Of a DNA stretch of 37,284 nucleotides, positions 1 to 11,456 are shown in pieces. The position numbers were made by a program, and so were the translations under genes. How positions within the stretch are numbered: the stretch's first letter is position 1; every line of letters starts with the position of its first letter. The DNA lies in the NCBI RefSeq assembly GCF_000485595.1, contig NW_014577326.1, positions 83,899 through 121,182 on the forward strand, given 5' to 3'. Under the pieces are notes generated by a model. The model made no database searches. It saw nothing but the letters and a program-made list of their open reading frames with translations, and was not told the origin of the DNA. This stretch comes from Priapulus caudatus. Lineage: Eukaryota; Priapulida; Priapulimorpha; Priapulimorphida; Priapulidae.

Positions 1-94
1 GGCCGGGCACGCGGGGGACAGGCGGGCGACGCACTGGGGCGCGCATGAACGGGCGGGGGCCAGACGGGCCAGAAGAAAAAGACGCTAATAGAGA

Positions 95-355
95 GAGCCT
101 TCCACGAGGCACACAGCTAGAGGAGGGGAACCTTCCACGAGGCACACAGCTAGAGGGGGAGCCTTCCAAGGGCACGGCTAGAGGAGGGGAGCCTCCACGA
201 GTCACACAGCTAGAGGAGAGAGAGCCTTCCACGAGACACACAGCTAGAGGAGAGGAGCCTTCCCGAGGCACACAGCTAGAGGAGAGAGAGCCTTCCACGA
301 GACACACAGCTAGAGGATGGGAACTTCACGAGGCACACAGCTAGAAGAGGGGAGT
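95..355. repeat. Minisatellite, ~32 bp unit, about 8 copies
   Basis: Units built around CTTCCACGAGGCACACAGC followed by TAGAGGAGGGGA recur about eight times with small indels and substitutions (for example AAGGGCACGGC in the third unit, GAGTCACAC and GAGACACAC later). The first 60 bases of the window are also strongly GC-rich, unlike the AT-rich DNA that follows. The reading frame open across the array results from the repeat and resembles no known protein. Confidence 0.85.
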
Positions 356-572
356 AATTAATTAATTAATTGGATCCGGATCACCACCAAAATCTAATCA
401 ATTCTAAGTTAGTCCATTTCTGACCTATCCTGAAAATTTTATGACAATCCGTCCATAACTTTTTGAGTTCGGCTGTACACAAACAAACAAACGCGCAAAC
501 CCACAAACCAACAAACACACGCCGATGAAAGCATAACCTCCTGCCAACCCCTTGGCGGAGGTAACAACCATA
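355..572. mobile_element. Repeat resembling a non-LTR retrotransposon 3' tail
   Basis: After a short ATTA microsatellite comes a segment with GGATCCGGATCACCACCAAA, then AATCCGTCCATAACTTTTTG, a run of ACAAACAAACAAAC-type repeats, and a terminal CATAACCTCC...TTGGCGGAGGTAACAA. From memory this order (GATC start, 'CCGTCCATAACTTTTTGAGTT', ACAAA-rich stretch, GGAGGTAA end) is a tail shared by dispersed repeats in many invertebrate genomes. No reverse transcriptase coding is present. It lies in the kinase-gene intron just upstream of the exon at 617. Confidence 0.4.
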
Positions 573-616
573 TTCATTCATATATCTTTTTTACATTAAA
601 ATTGCTTCTTTTACAG

Positions 617-2245
617 GACATGTAGTACTGACTTACTTTAGTAAATGGGGATGTGTGGACAGTGTTCTCCATCAGGAAGCACTGGAAAACTATTATGCTG
701 CCCCAGGTATACTGTCTACTTCTACTTACTTATAATGCATACGAGACTCTATAACTCTCTTACTTGTTACTGGGTGTTGCTGTGTTAGCCCATTAAAATC
801 TTTTGAAAGCTGCTTTTGTCTTAGACCTTTTACTTTTTAAGTTTTATACGCAAATCATGCTCTATTGAAACCGTGATGCTGAAGGGGATTTTTATCATAT
901 TACCATTGAACTATGAACCAGCAGTCTAAATTGCAAGACATGTTAACATGTATATCATGCGTACTTGGCTCCCCTATAAAGAAAGTACATGTGTGGAATG
1001 ATAAGATCGGCCACTTTAAACCATTATGAACAGTTGATTCTTATGCATAATATCCAGCGTTAAAACTGGTGATATTCAGTTTAGTAGGGACCTTGAGTCT
1101 TTAATGGCTTGCTATGTTTACAGAGGTCTGTGGCATTTTTAATGTCAGCTGTCTATGTGACTGGTGGAGTGTAGGAGCATTAGCCTACGAACTACTCACT
1201 GGCAGGGTAAGCTATGCCTATGGAGGTCACCGCCACACTGCGTACACTGTGTACATGGCGAGAACAAGCAGAGTATCTGCGCAAGCTGCATTTTTCAATA
1301 GTTTCATTATTAGTATTGCCATCAATGTTGTCATCAGTAAAATTTGGTGCACTTCTGTTTTCCTGAGCATAGGTGGTGTATATGCACCGAAGTATGACAA
1401 TACTTTACAGAGATGCACATCTCTGCACATATAATCGGATACACCAAAGTAAAGAAAATCCAGAAGAAAATCGATATTTATAAATGCTAAATAACAGTAA
1501 TACTGGACTTAGTTGTTGTTGATATTGACCTCATTTTGTCATTGTTGGGATGCGAGGATTCTATTCAGTTTCTTATTTTTTTGAGATCATTGTGTGGTTT
1601 GTTTTCTTGAGCCACCCACTCTTTGTGGTAGAACCGTGTGTAGGTGGCTGTCTGAACTGAGCTGCCTCTGTGCTTTCAGGCCCTCGTATCCTGTCATCCG
1701 AGTGGAATCAACAGCCACACCACAATCAATGTTCCACAGTTTCTCTCTCCTGAAGCAGGAAGCCTCATCACTGAGGTACATCCTCCCGTGTGACGTATGT
1801 TGTCATGGTAATCATCGTGGCACCATACGATGCTTGACATAATAGTAGCATTACACGTATTACGTATTACACGTAGTAGTGACTCGTATTACCTGTGTAA
1901 GCTGAGTGTGACATGTGTTATCTAGGTGAGCAGTGATGCTGTAAGCTGTACTGGTTGATAGGTGGCAAAAATTTCCTTTAATTTGAAAAATACATTCAAA
2001 TACTGTGCCCTGTGATTTGGCAGTAGCGTCAGCTCTTACTGAAACTTGTGGAGCAGTTTACCCTAAATGTGGGATTCTTGTGTGCTTACATTCAAGCAAT
2101 GTATTGAAACATAATCCCCTGCTGCGGTTTACAGTTGTTACGGTACAATCCCAATGAGAGGCTAGGGTCAGGAATCAATGGCGATGAGGAGATCAAGGCT
2201 CATCCGTTCTTCGTCGGGCTTGACTGGAGCAAACTGCAGCGGTGA
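617..2245 (+). CDS. RPS6KC1: RPS6KC1-like (RSKL1) kinase, C-terminal exons, 5' partial
   Basis: Four exons can be read: 617-706, 1124-1206, 1680-1775 and 2135-2245 (TGA at 2243-2245). All have AG/GT borders and phases that join. They encode the C-terminal half of the kinase domain: [11 protein letters not shown] in the activation-loop region, [23 protein letters not shown] (helix F), [19 protein letters not shown], and [13 protein letters not shown] ending at [13 protein letters not shown]. This order and wording match recalled RPS6KC1/RSKL1 rather than canonical S6 kinases. The loop has LTYF where DFG is expected, as in that family, so catalytic competence is doubtful. The PX, MIT and kinase N-lobe exons must lie left of the window. 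The frame enters 617 with one base supplied by an upstream exon. The related RPS6KL1 cannot be fully excluded. Neighbour: tail-to-tail with the C1orf198-like gene. Confidence 0.85.
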
Positions 2246-4322
2246 CATTAGCGAGGTAGGCTTGTGAGGGACACTCCAGCATGTTTCAACCACCAGCGGT
2301 TCTCTCTCCAGGTATGCATCATGTAACATACATTCCTCATCATGCCCACCCAACTGCAATGATCGGTATAGTAGAGATGATTGTGCATTGTCAGAATAAC
2401 GGTAATTTCATGAGAAGTTTGAGCAGCTGCATGCAACTCACGATAGTGCTGCGATGTAGTGAAGGTGTTGTGATACACACATCAAAACTGTTCATTCATC
2501 GTTCTCTAGGGAAAGTAAAATTTGCGTTTGTGACCATGGTTGCACAATTACGTTTTAATGATTCGATTCTTTACGCAGGGTAATGTGATCATGGCTGATG
2601 TGAATGGCTGGTGCGAAGCAATTGAAACAGTGGAGAATTTATATGGCATCATGCATATGCAGTATCGTAGATAGGTCAGGATTACACCAGGATGGGTGTG
2701 CATTTAGTTTAAAATACATAAACGAAACAATTGCGCGCGTGTATCTGTGACGAACACACTGATAATGTATCACTTCAGAATAGTTGTGCCAGCTCGTGCT
2801 AAATCTTATAGTAACATCATAATGTCGACTTTTTGTTCATTATTCTCATCGTTGTCTCGTGTTTGCCGGGGAAATTATACTTAGCGTGCATGAACCAGTG
2901 ATGTTCCCCTCTCCTACATTTTCTCCATATTGATCTGCATTGTTTCAGGCACTATCATACATGTTAGATGAGCATACAAAATCAGATCAGTGTTAGTAAA
3001 ATAATCGCCATTTGGTAGTGTATGAAGTTGCATTTCCTATTTATTGAAATAATAGCAACTTGATGTTTACGTCATTGTTTCTGTAATTATTTAAGGTATA
3101 TATGTAAGTGTGAGGTCTAATGAATTCAATTTCATTTAGCTATGATTCTCAATATCTTTGATTTAATTTAATATAATGTTTTTTGAGAAAAATTGCAATA
3201 TTGTGGTTAGTACTTATTTTCAGCATTGGAATGCACTGTTTAAAACGTTTTTTAAAGACGAAACTCATGTAGGAACATTCCCAATCGTGTACACAAACAA
3301 AGGCACGTCTGGTTCCTGTAGGGTAAGATTAGCTTCATTGTTAAGAATCTCCTTCAATCCATCAAAACATCCCGAAGCTATATAAAACACACAGAGTGTT
3401 TAGGTTAATTAAGAGGACAACCTGCCTCGTATATATTGTCCTAATTTGTGGTTATGACCGTTGTGATATATATGTACATTTGTAGTGAATAGTAGTAGAT
3501 GAATATCAGACTGAGCAGACAGTTTATATATGTATTATTAATTAATAATATTTGTGAGGAAGCAAACATCATAATCTTTCTATTGTTATAACTTGCACAG
3601 TTCATGGATACTGTAGCATTGGTTATACAGGATGGGGCCCGTTGGGATACTTCATGGTACTTATGTGGAAGATAATGTTTATTCTGTTATAATCAGTGGC
3701 GCAGTGGTAGCCAGTGCCAAAGCAATTCATATATATTTTGTCATTATTAGCTTGTAGCTGTTGTTAGGTCGGTAGCTGTGATAGGTCGGTAGCAAGGTGT
3801 TGACTGACAGTTTAGGCAGTAGTATAAATTGGCTGCAAAACGTCAAATGTTGTTGTCCAAGAAAACCTATCATTTTCTTTTTTCCATCTCTCTCTCTCTC
3901 TCTCTCTTTCCCCCCGTCTCTTTGGCTCACGTCGATTTCCCCTGGTCTCTCAGCTTCAATACTCTCATAAAGGTGTACTGGTGTTCGCATAAGCAAGCTG
4001 CTAATAGTTGGCTGGTTTAATGTTATCTTGATGTTATCATCACAATGATTGAGATGAGAAAGACACTCGGTGTATCATTTTCATTTCTTGAAGTAGTCAT
4101 TTTCTGAAGTGACATAGGTATTGACGTGGTTGCCCGTGGTATCCGTTATCTGTGGTAGCTCAACATGTAAACAACTTAATTAGTAATTGCCCATATTAAA
4201 TTTACAATGCTTGCCACGTGACAGAGGCGTGAATACCTGCCGTGATTTGCCTCTTGTTATATTGCTACACGAGATGAAATTGCAAGTGGTATAACAGTTT
4301 CCATTCCATGTTTTATTATACA
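2246..4322. other. Non-coding stretch, no gene seen
   Basis: AT-rich sequence with stops in all frames apart from short chance frames. It is 3' UTR or intergenic if the kinase gene ends at 2245, or intron if the splice to 5210 is used. It holds a CT microsatellite (about 3887-3907). I found no further coding exon. Confidence 0.5.
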
Positions 4323-5100
4323 CTAGCAGGATACCCGGCGTTGCCCTGGGAAATCAGTGGCGTTACCTAGCTGGTGACCCTTGTGAAAAGAAAATACACG
4401 CAAAAATCTATCTAAATCTATCCATGCATCCATCCCATTCCATGCCAATGTCATCCCATCCCATCTGCACCACAGTCCCATCCCATCCCATTCCCATAAC
4501 ATTCCAGTGCCCACCATGGCCATGCCATATCCTTATATCAATACTCCCATCCATGCATCCCATCCAAACAGAAAACAATAATAAGAAATCAAAAGATAAA
4601 AGGACATAAAAATAAAAATAATAATAAACAAAAAATAATATTAATTAAATAAATTAATTAAACATTAAATAATGAATAAAAACATAAAATAATACACTAC
4701 AAAGCAGGTACGGTAAAGGGAAAAGAAAGAAAAAAACGAACATCCCAACTATATCTATGCATGCATGCATGCATCCATCCAATTCCATGCGCATCCCATC
4801 TCATCACATTTCATGCGCAATCCATGTCATCCCATCCATTCCCATCGCATCTTGCCATCCCATGTCATACCCATCCCAAACATAAAAAAAAGTAAAATCA
4901 AAGAGATAAAAACATTAAAAAATAAAAATAATTAATAAACTAAAAAAATAATTAATTAAATAAATTAATAAATATGAAAAAAACATTCTAAAGAGGTAGG
5001 TAAAGGGAAAAAAGGGAATAAGTTCCCAGCTGGGACTCAAACCGGAATCCAGGGAGAACGGATTGTTGACGAATGAGCCAACTGCGCCATCAACGTATAC
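4323..5100 (-). mobile_element. tRNA-derived SINE-like element
   Basis: On the minus strand there is an RNA polymerase III type A box TGGCGCAGTTGG (complement of 5078-5089) and, about 35 bases on, a B box GGTTTGAGTCC (complement of 5033-5043), spaced as in tRNA genes. The tRNA-like head is followed by an A-rich and CCATC-rich body and ends near 4323 with a tail reading GCAACGCCGGGTATCCTGCT. From memory that motif is shared by tails of several SINE and LINE families. Two similar segments with GGTAAAGGGAAAA (about 4713 and 4999) suggest an internal duplication. It is not scored as a functional tRNA because acceptor-stem pairing is not evident. Confidence 0.6.
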
Positions 5101-5209
5101 CACATGATCAGACGTGATTTGTGTCACGTAACGCTGACCGCCAGGTGCTATTGATCAATAGAATTTTATAATGGATTTCACTTTTAAACTTATTAAACTT
5201 TTGTTTCAG

Positions 5210-5264
5210 CCAGAAGCCACCTCCCAGACCTGCTGTCTTTGAAATATCTTTAGTTTTCCTCTAG
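5210..5264 (+). CDS. Candidate alternative last exon of the RPS6KC1-like gene
   Basis: A good acceptor (TTTTGTTTCAG at 5199-5209) precedes an open stretch. If spliced from a donor at 2242 (CG|GTGACA), it continues the kinase as LQR-QKPPPRPAVFEISLVFL and stops at 5262-5264. The residues after DWSKLQR then resemble the basic, proline-rich start of an AGC-kinase C-terminal tail. Splicing would remove the TGA at 2243-2245, which overlaps the donor. The donor is weak (GTGACA) and the recalled vertebrate protein ends at the equivalent of LQR, so this is only a candidate. Confidence 0.3.
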
Positions 5265-7280
5265 CTGCCTGCGCGTAGTGCTTCTAGTTATGCGCGAACA
5301 CACAAATTCGACTGAACAACTTTAATATAAGATGCAACGGCCATATGCATGAATTCACATCTTCAATACTTGTATGATATTACATATGCTCAATTCTGTC
5401 TATTATATAATGACCTGTATTATCTCTACAGAACTGCATTGTAGTGTTGGAAGTATCTGAAGCAATCTAACCTCATCAAATGTACACTACTCGGTACTTG
5501 TTTGTCTATTTATTGATGCTTCTGCTATACCTGTACAGTTTAAATGCTACTTGTGCACGTGCATATTGTAAAACAATACTGTAAATTTTGTGTCTATTAA
5601 GGTCATAAACCAAATAAAAATATGTATGTATGTAAACAGACGTGCAGTAATACTATTATATATCAAGAGTGGATAATAAGACTCGCATCTCTATAATCAC
5701 TCTTAGATATATATATATATATACACACAATACATACATATGTATATTATATTCATGTAACCCATTAGTGTTACAGTGAAGTGAAATATCACAGGTGACA
5801 AGCAACAGTTTTTGCAAAGAACAACCACGTAGCAACTTTTAGAGTAGAAAATTTTAAATGTAAATTATAGTTTCCAGCACTACAGCACAATGGCTCCTAA
5901 ATGCCGAGACATGTCTATGGACATGCAGTTATAATTACTAATAATCCATGTTAAATTGTCCTGAAGCAAGTCTATCATAAAATCACCAATGCAAATAACT
6001 GTCTATCCAGTACAAAACATGACACCTTTGATTATACTGAAGTAGTTATAGTATAAGTAAAAATATTTTTAAATAAATATGCAACCAAGCAAAAAGTCAA
6101 ATAAATATCATTTATAAAATTGGCTGACCATACACATACACAACACATACAATAGGCAAGCATAACAATGATACTACCAATGCACTTGCATGCATTCCAT
6201 TTTGAAGTTGACAGAAAAGCAGTATACAAAAAATTACATGAATTGAAGGATAGATGCGAGAGGTTTTTATGTAATACAGCTACAAAAGTAGACGTCATCA
6301 AGATTACCTAATGCTTGATAGACATACCTAATGAACAAGCTGGATAAAGAGATTCTCAGAATAAATAACAGCTATCTCCATCTTATACAATATTTAGCAA
6401 ATACAGCAACCACTTTGCACATAAATACATTCAACAGCAGCTACTGCATTTACTGGCAAGGAAATGTATAAGCTTACTAAATGTTCACATAGATATAATT
6501 ATATATATTAACATCTATGTACATGTTAAGACATAGCTAATGTCGCCAATATCAAGGCCACTGCACGATTGGGAAGACTTTCAATACAACTTTAGGTTCA
6601 CAAATAAAGCTAGTCGACCACACAAAAACACTTGCACTCACAGACACAACTAGTGGACACATAGTTTTACTCGGAAACAATATTACAACACAGACACGAA
6701 GTTAATTAAAAGTACCATTTTTAAATATATTGGATACATAGATAAGTTACATGTATATGGTGTGATGTACATAACGTGTCATTTTTGGTCGATAGTAGTG
6801 TCTGATAGGAAGTAGATTAAAAATGGAAAGAGTTGTGCCATCATTCCAAGAGAATCTGCAGCCAAATAATTTTCCTCGATTCATTGGCTTCAGTCATAAA
6901 TTTGTCATAAACTGTATGCATCATTAGCGCAGTTAACATTACACAAACTTGAAAATTGTACTTGCAACAATTTTTTTGCAGTTTTGTAGTCGCAAACCAC
7001 ATCAAAAATATCCAGCACTACTCTGCACCCACTAAGGCTGTAAGGTGCCTTATTTTGGATATTACCATATTTCAGGTAAGTGTGACTGCCTATTTAGGGT
7101 GTAATTAGATTTTGTCATTATGTGTACCTGATGTGGGCTGGTGCTGCTGAAGAGCATTTCAAGCAAGCACACAATGTTCTACCCTATAAATTAACACGGT
7201 ATGTTCCCTATCTGCATGTTAAATGGTTCCAATTCTTTCAACCATATTGGATAGAGACATCTTGCTATGGATGACGATCA
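5265..7280. other. Intergenic region between convergent genes
   Basis: AT-rich, no convincing coding exon on either strand. It contains a TA/CA microsatellite (about 5703-5730) and must include the 3' UTR of the minus-strand C1orf198-like gene, whose stop is at 7281. Confidence 0.5.
5613..5618 (+). terminator. Possible polyadenylation signal AATAAA
   Basis: The AATAAA hexamer lies about 350 bases after the stop of the candidate exon at 5210-5264, a plausible 3' UTR length. It only matters if that exon is used, and chance occurrence is likely in AT-rich DNA. Confidence 0.25.
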
Positions 7281-10200
7281 TTACCAGTTGTCAAGGAAAT
7301 CAAATCCTGATTTAGTATCCTGAAAATAGTCAATCAGAGAGGCAGATTTTATTAAATATGACTTTTCTGTCTGTTATATAGTACACTTGACAATGATGAC
7401 TAACACATTATAAAACAAAATAAGACCATCAGTTGTAATTACACTTAATCATTTAATTAGCATCTTTTCATGCACGTATTTAGGAAACTGACACGAGTTT
7501 ATTTCGATCTTGCTAGAAAAATGTGATTGCATTTGTGCACCATGCAAAGGTCGACATTTTCTATCATACACAAGCACGCTTATGCACGTATATAGTAGGC
7601 AAGAATGCATTCACACACGCACACACACACACACACACATGAACACACGCGCACACGCACGCACACACGCACACATGCACGCACGCACACACACACACAT
7701 TCGTATGTAAAAGGTTTACCTGGGTTGATGACTGCCTACTGAAACCAGCTAGGGGCTCATTCCATATCTCGTCTGCTACCGGACACTCCTGCTGGGTCTG
7801 GGTATCCGACACCTCGCTAACATTGTCTGAACTGTCGTCTCGGTTGACGTAGCTGAACAGGGATCCGCCGGTGAAGGCCGACACTGGGTCAGGCGCTGCC
7901 TTGTGCGAATTTTTGGCAGATTTGCTGCCGGGCTTCTTGTTTCGGTCCGGACAGGGTGGAGCAGCTTCCTTCGGTCTCGGAGGTGGCGGCTTGGATGGCC
8001 GGTTGAACGAAGGTTGATACTCTGCTACACGCTTCCTTCCTGCAAACACACGATGCCAATGAGACTGAAACCTTGTTTGGCATCACTGTAGATAGACTGT
8101 AATGAAACAAGTGCAAGTACGTAGATGTTCCATCTCTCTAAACTATTCCTAAGATGACAGACAAGTAAGAAGAATCAAGATTTTAACGCCACGTCCACGA
8201 ATCTCTATGAAACATTTTTCAACACTCGGATGCAACATCACTATTACAAATAAATTACCACTACTGATGGAAGTGCATTGTACACGCAAAACTTGTACTA
8301 GAAAACCCAACAGTCCACCATGTTTAGCTACTAGAAGCATCTCATAATAACATAGCGGTAACCACCTGCATCTGTCTCCTCTGCTAAATTCGGAGGTGGC
8401 TTGGAGAAACTCATTGAAATTTGTCCTAGTAGGTCTTCACTCACAGCCAGCTTTCCAGGATTATCCTTCTTAGCAAGCACCTGTATGAGGAAGGGTCATA
8501 ACAAACAGAACAGAGTGAAAAATTGGCGAACTGTAATGAAACGATGGTTCGAGAAACAACTACAGTGTTTCTGTTTTGTTCAGCATATCAGACCATCTGT
8601 GATAACTCTGCACTAGCTGTTACCAATCCAGAATATTAACAAGAGCAAGATAATAACACAGTCGTATAATCAACTTCTAATATTATATAACTGAATCCAC
8701 TAAGACATTGATAGTTACATCTAGAAACAATGACTTTGATTTAGGAATCACATGAGATATATGTTAACAATTGCTGATATACCGTGTCTTCTAAATGCCA
8801 GGAGTCAAGATCCATGTCCAGAATTTCTGACCGGTTGGCCGGTTGCTTGTAACCAGAATCTGACTCCCCGGCCACACGTAGGTTCATTTGGCTCTGCATA
8901 CACAGACAGACATTTGCTGAGCACTAAACAAATACTTCTGCAGTATTTAGGGGTCTGATATGTGTAATACAGGAGCTGTACCGTATAGTAGGATCTACTG
9001 CATACATGAAAATCAAAAGTTAAATAATTGTATTAAACCAATCATTAACCTCTTTGTGGTGGGTTACATACTACATGCAAAATTAGCAAATGATAAGATG
9101 CAAATTTTAACATTACAAGTGCGACTGTAAATGTCATTTTATGATGAAATATGGGTTTTACTGTTGCGCAACATGCCTACCATAGTTTCCCAAGAGAAAG
9201 GAGTAGAATGTTCATCTCTCCATGTTAATCCCTGTTGGGAAAATATATAGAAATTAAACATTTTCCAACCACATTAACCACACAACCACAGAAGTAACAT
9301 TAATGTACACCAAGGCCTAGTGATACTAAGTAGTGAACAGCTATAATACATATAATTCATGCATTAAATGGCTGCTTGCACTCAGTTGTAGCACAGTCAA
9401 TTGCTCTGCGTTTCTATACGCCAACAAGTTGATAAAAGACGAAACTCTTTTCAAACAAAAGCCGTATTCACGAATACACCGAAAATGATCACTCAAAACT
9501 AAATAGTTTTAACTAATCAACAGTATGCAAACTCAAACTCTTGTATAAAAACCTTGCATTTCACATGAAGCTACTTGTCTTCACAAAATCAATAACGATA
9601 AATAACCTAATACAAGGATTTCTAAGTTAAGTACCGTTGCCTTGCTGTTTGAATCCTCGGCACAGTCTGCGACATCAACGACAACCCTGTTTCCAGTCGA
9701 CAGCACCAGCTTTGGAAAGGACGGTGGATACGGTGTCGTAGGCGAACCGTCATCTCCACACTGCTTGCCGTGAGCATTGATCAAGTTGTTATTGATGATC
9801 TCATCTTGCTCATGAATGCTGAGTGTTTGCCAAGCATCTCCATACTTTGATTTCACCTTAAACAAACATGTTTCATATTCATATAATACAGGCATGAGAC
9901 AGACAAATGCTGAAAAGGGAGGAAGGGGAGGGTGTGGGGGCATGCCCCCCCAGATAATTTTTGAAAATTATAAGCCGTGAGATGCAAACTAGAGCCATTT
10001 CAGGGTACTCCAATAGCTTACAACTAGCAACACTTTTTGGTGGAAAAGGAAAAAATTATGTAAAATTTACCTACTGTAAAATTTTGATGGGCACTGGGGA
10101 ATACCGTCTGTGTTGAGTGTGTCCAAAGTAAATGTATTTTGTAGACATACAAGCTCTTACGTAGGGAAGCTTTTATTTAGCTACACCCCGTATAAAATGT

Positions 10201-11361
10201 ATATAGTTTTTCCAAACGTTAAAAACAATATGACACGGTTAAACCTGTGTAGTGTGACAAGGCTGTACTGCTGTTTGCATGACTAGTAAGTAATACGACG
10301 TGCTTTGCAGCTACAGTGACTTATGTGTGTACTTGAGACCATTATTATTATTTACTGTATAATTCAACATGATATATTACCTAAATCTTCTTAATATTAT
10401 TTTAAAACAGTATACTGAAGTGATCGTTTGTTAACTACCAGTGATACTTTATTGTTTACATCCAAACGTGAAATGCGCGGGGATGTGCGAATTACTCCAC
10501 AACCTAGCGCACGTGAACAGTGAGCGTGCTGCACGACACGTGCACGTAAATAAACCCTGGCCAACACAATGTATGGGTCACTACCACTGGCCAAAAGTAA
10601 GCTCCACCCACTTCTTATCGATTTTTGGTATGCCAACGCTGCTACTGGATTCAGGAACCTGTGCTAACCTGTGCGTCCGAACATCTCACGCACGTTTCTT
10701 GAATGCCAACTCAAGTTTGGCAGTACCCTGCTTTTATCATTATGTTAGCAAGCATACATTAAGACAATAATACGAGTAGAAGCGCTCCGGTTAGTTACCG
10801 AGTCACAGTGTGTTCACATGTACGCGATCGTCAGAGACCACGGAGGTATTCTTACCCCCCCCACCCCAAAAAAAAATATCCTAGAATTTACACTGATCTC
10901 AGAAATGGTCTCTGGAGTTCTAAAATGGCCTGAAATCCGCCGAACTGCGGAAATGTCTCATGCCTGATAATATACAATACTTGTGTTTTACATTTTCCAA
11001 AATTCAAACCAAAACTTATCAACACACCAATACTTACACATATGACACTGAATTGTATTCAGTATAATAATATTCTGTAAATTGTAGGAACACTCAGCAG
11101 GGGTAGAAATGAACTTTTGAACAAGGGAGTCCAACGGGAGTCCCTTCCCTCAAAAAAGAGGGAGTCCTCAGGAAAATGAGGGCGTCTGCAGTCTGAACTT
11201 CAAAATTAAAGATATTCACAATAACGCATGTGCTTATTTTCAGTTTTAAAACTTGAAAATATTTCTAATAAATATTGAACCATAAAACATTTTACGAAGC
11301 GTAATTTTATCCTATCTTAGCTGAAAATATCTGAAGAACCTAGAGAAATGTATCCCTTTAA

Positions 11362-11456
<95 letters not shown>

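Noticed and set aside
45-344. Open frame of 99 codons at the left edge
   Set aside because: It is the minisatellite read in one frame; low-complexity repeats of ARGEEPSRGTQL type with no independent evidence of coding.
5030-5100. Functional tRNA gene on the minus strand
   Set aside because: A and B boxes are present but no matching acceptor stem or convincing anticodon arm is visible; a SINE head is more likely.
7564-7719. Cys/Val-rich continuation of the C1orf198-like exon
   Set aside because: It is the translated CA/TG microsatellite beyond a clear donor (CAG|GTAAAC).
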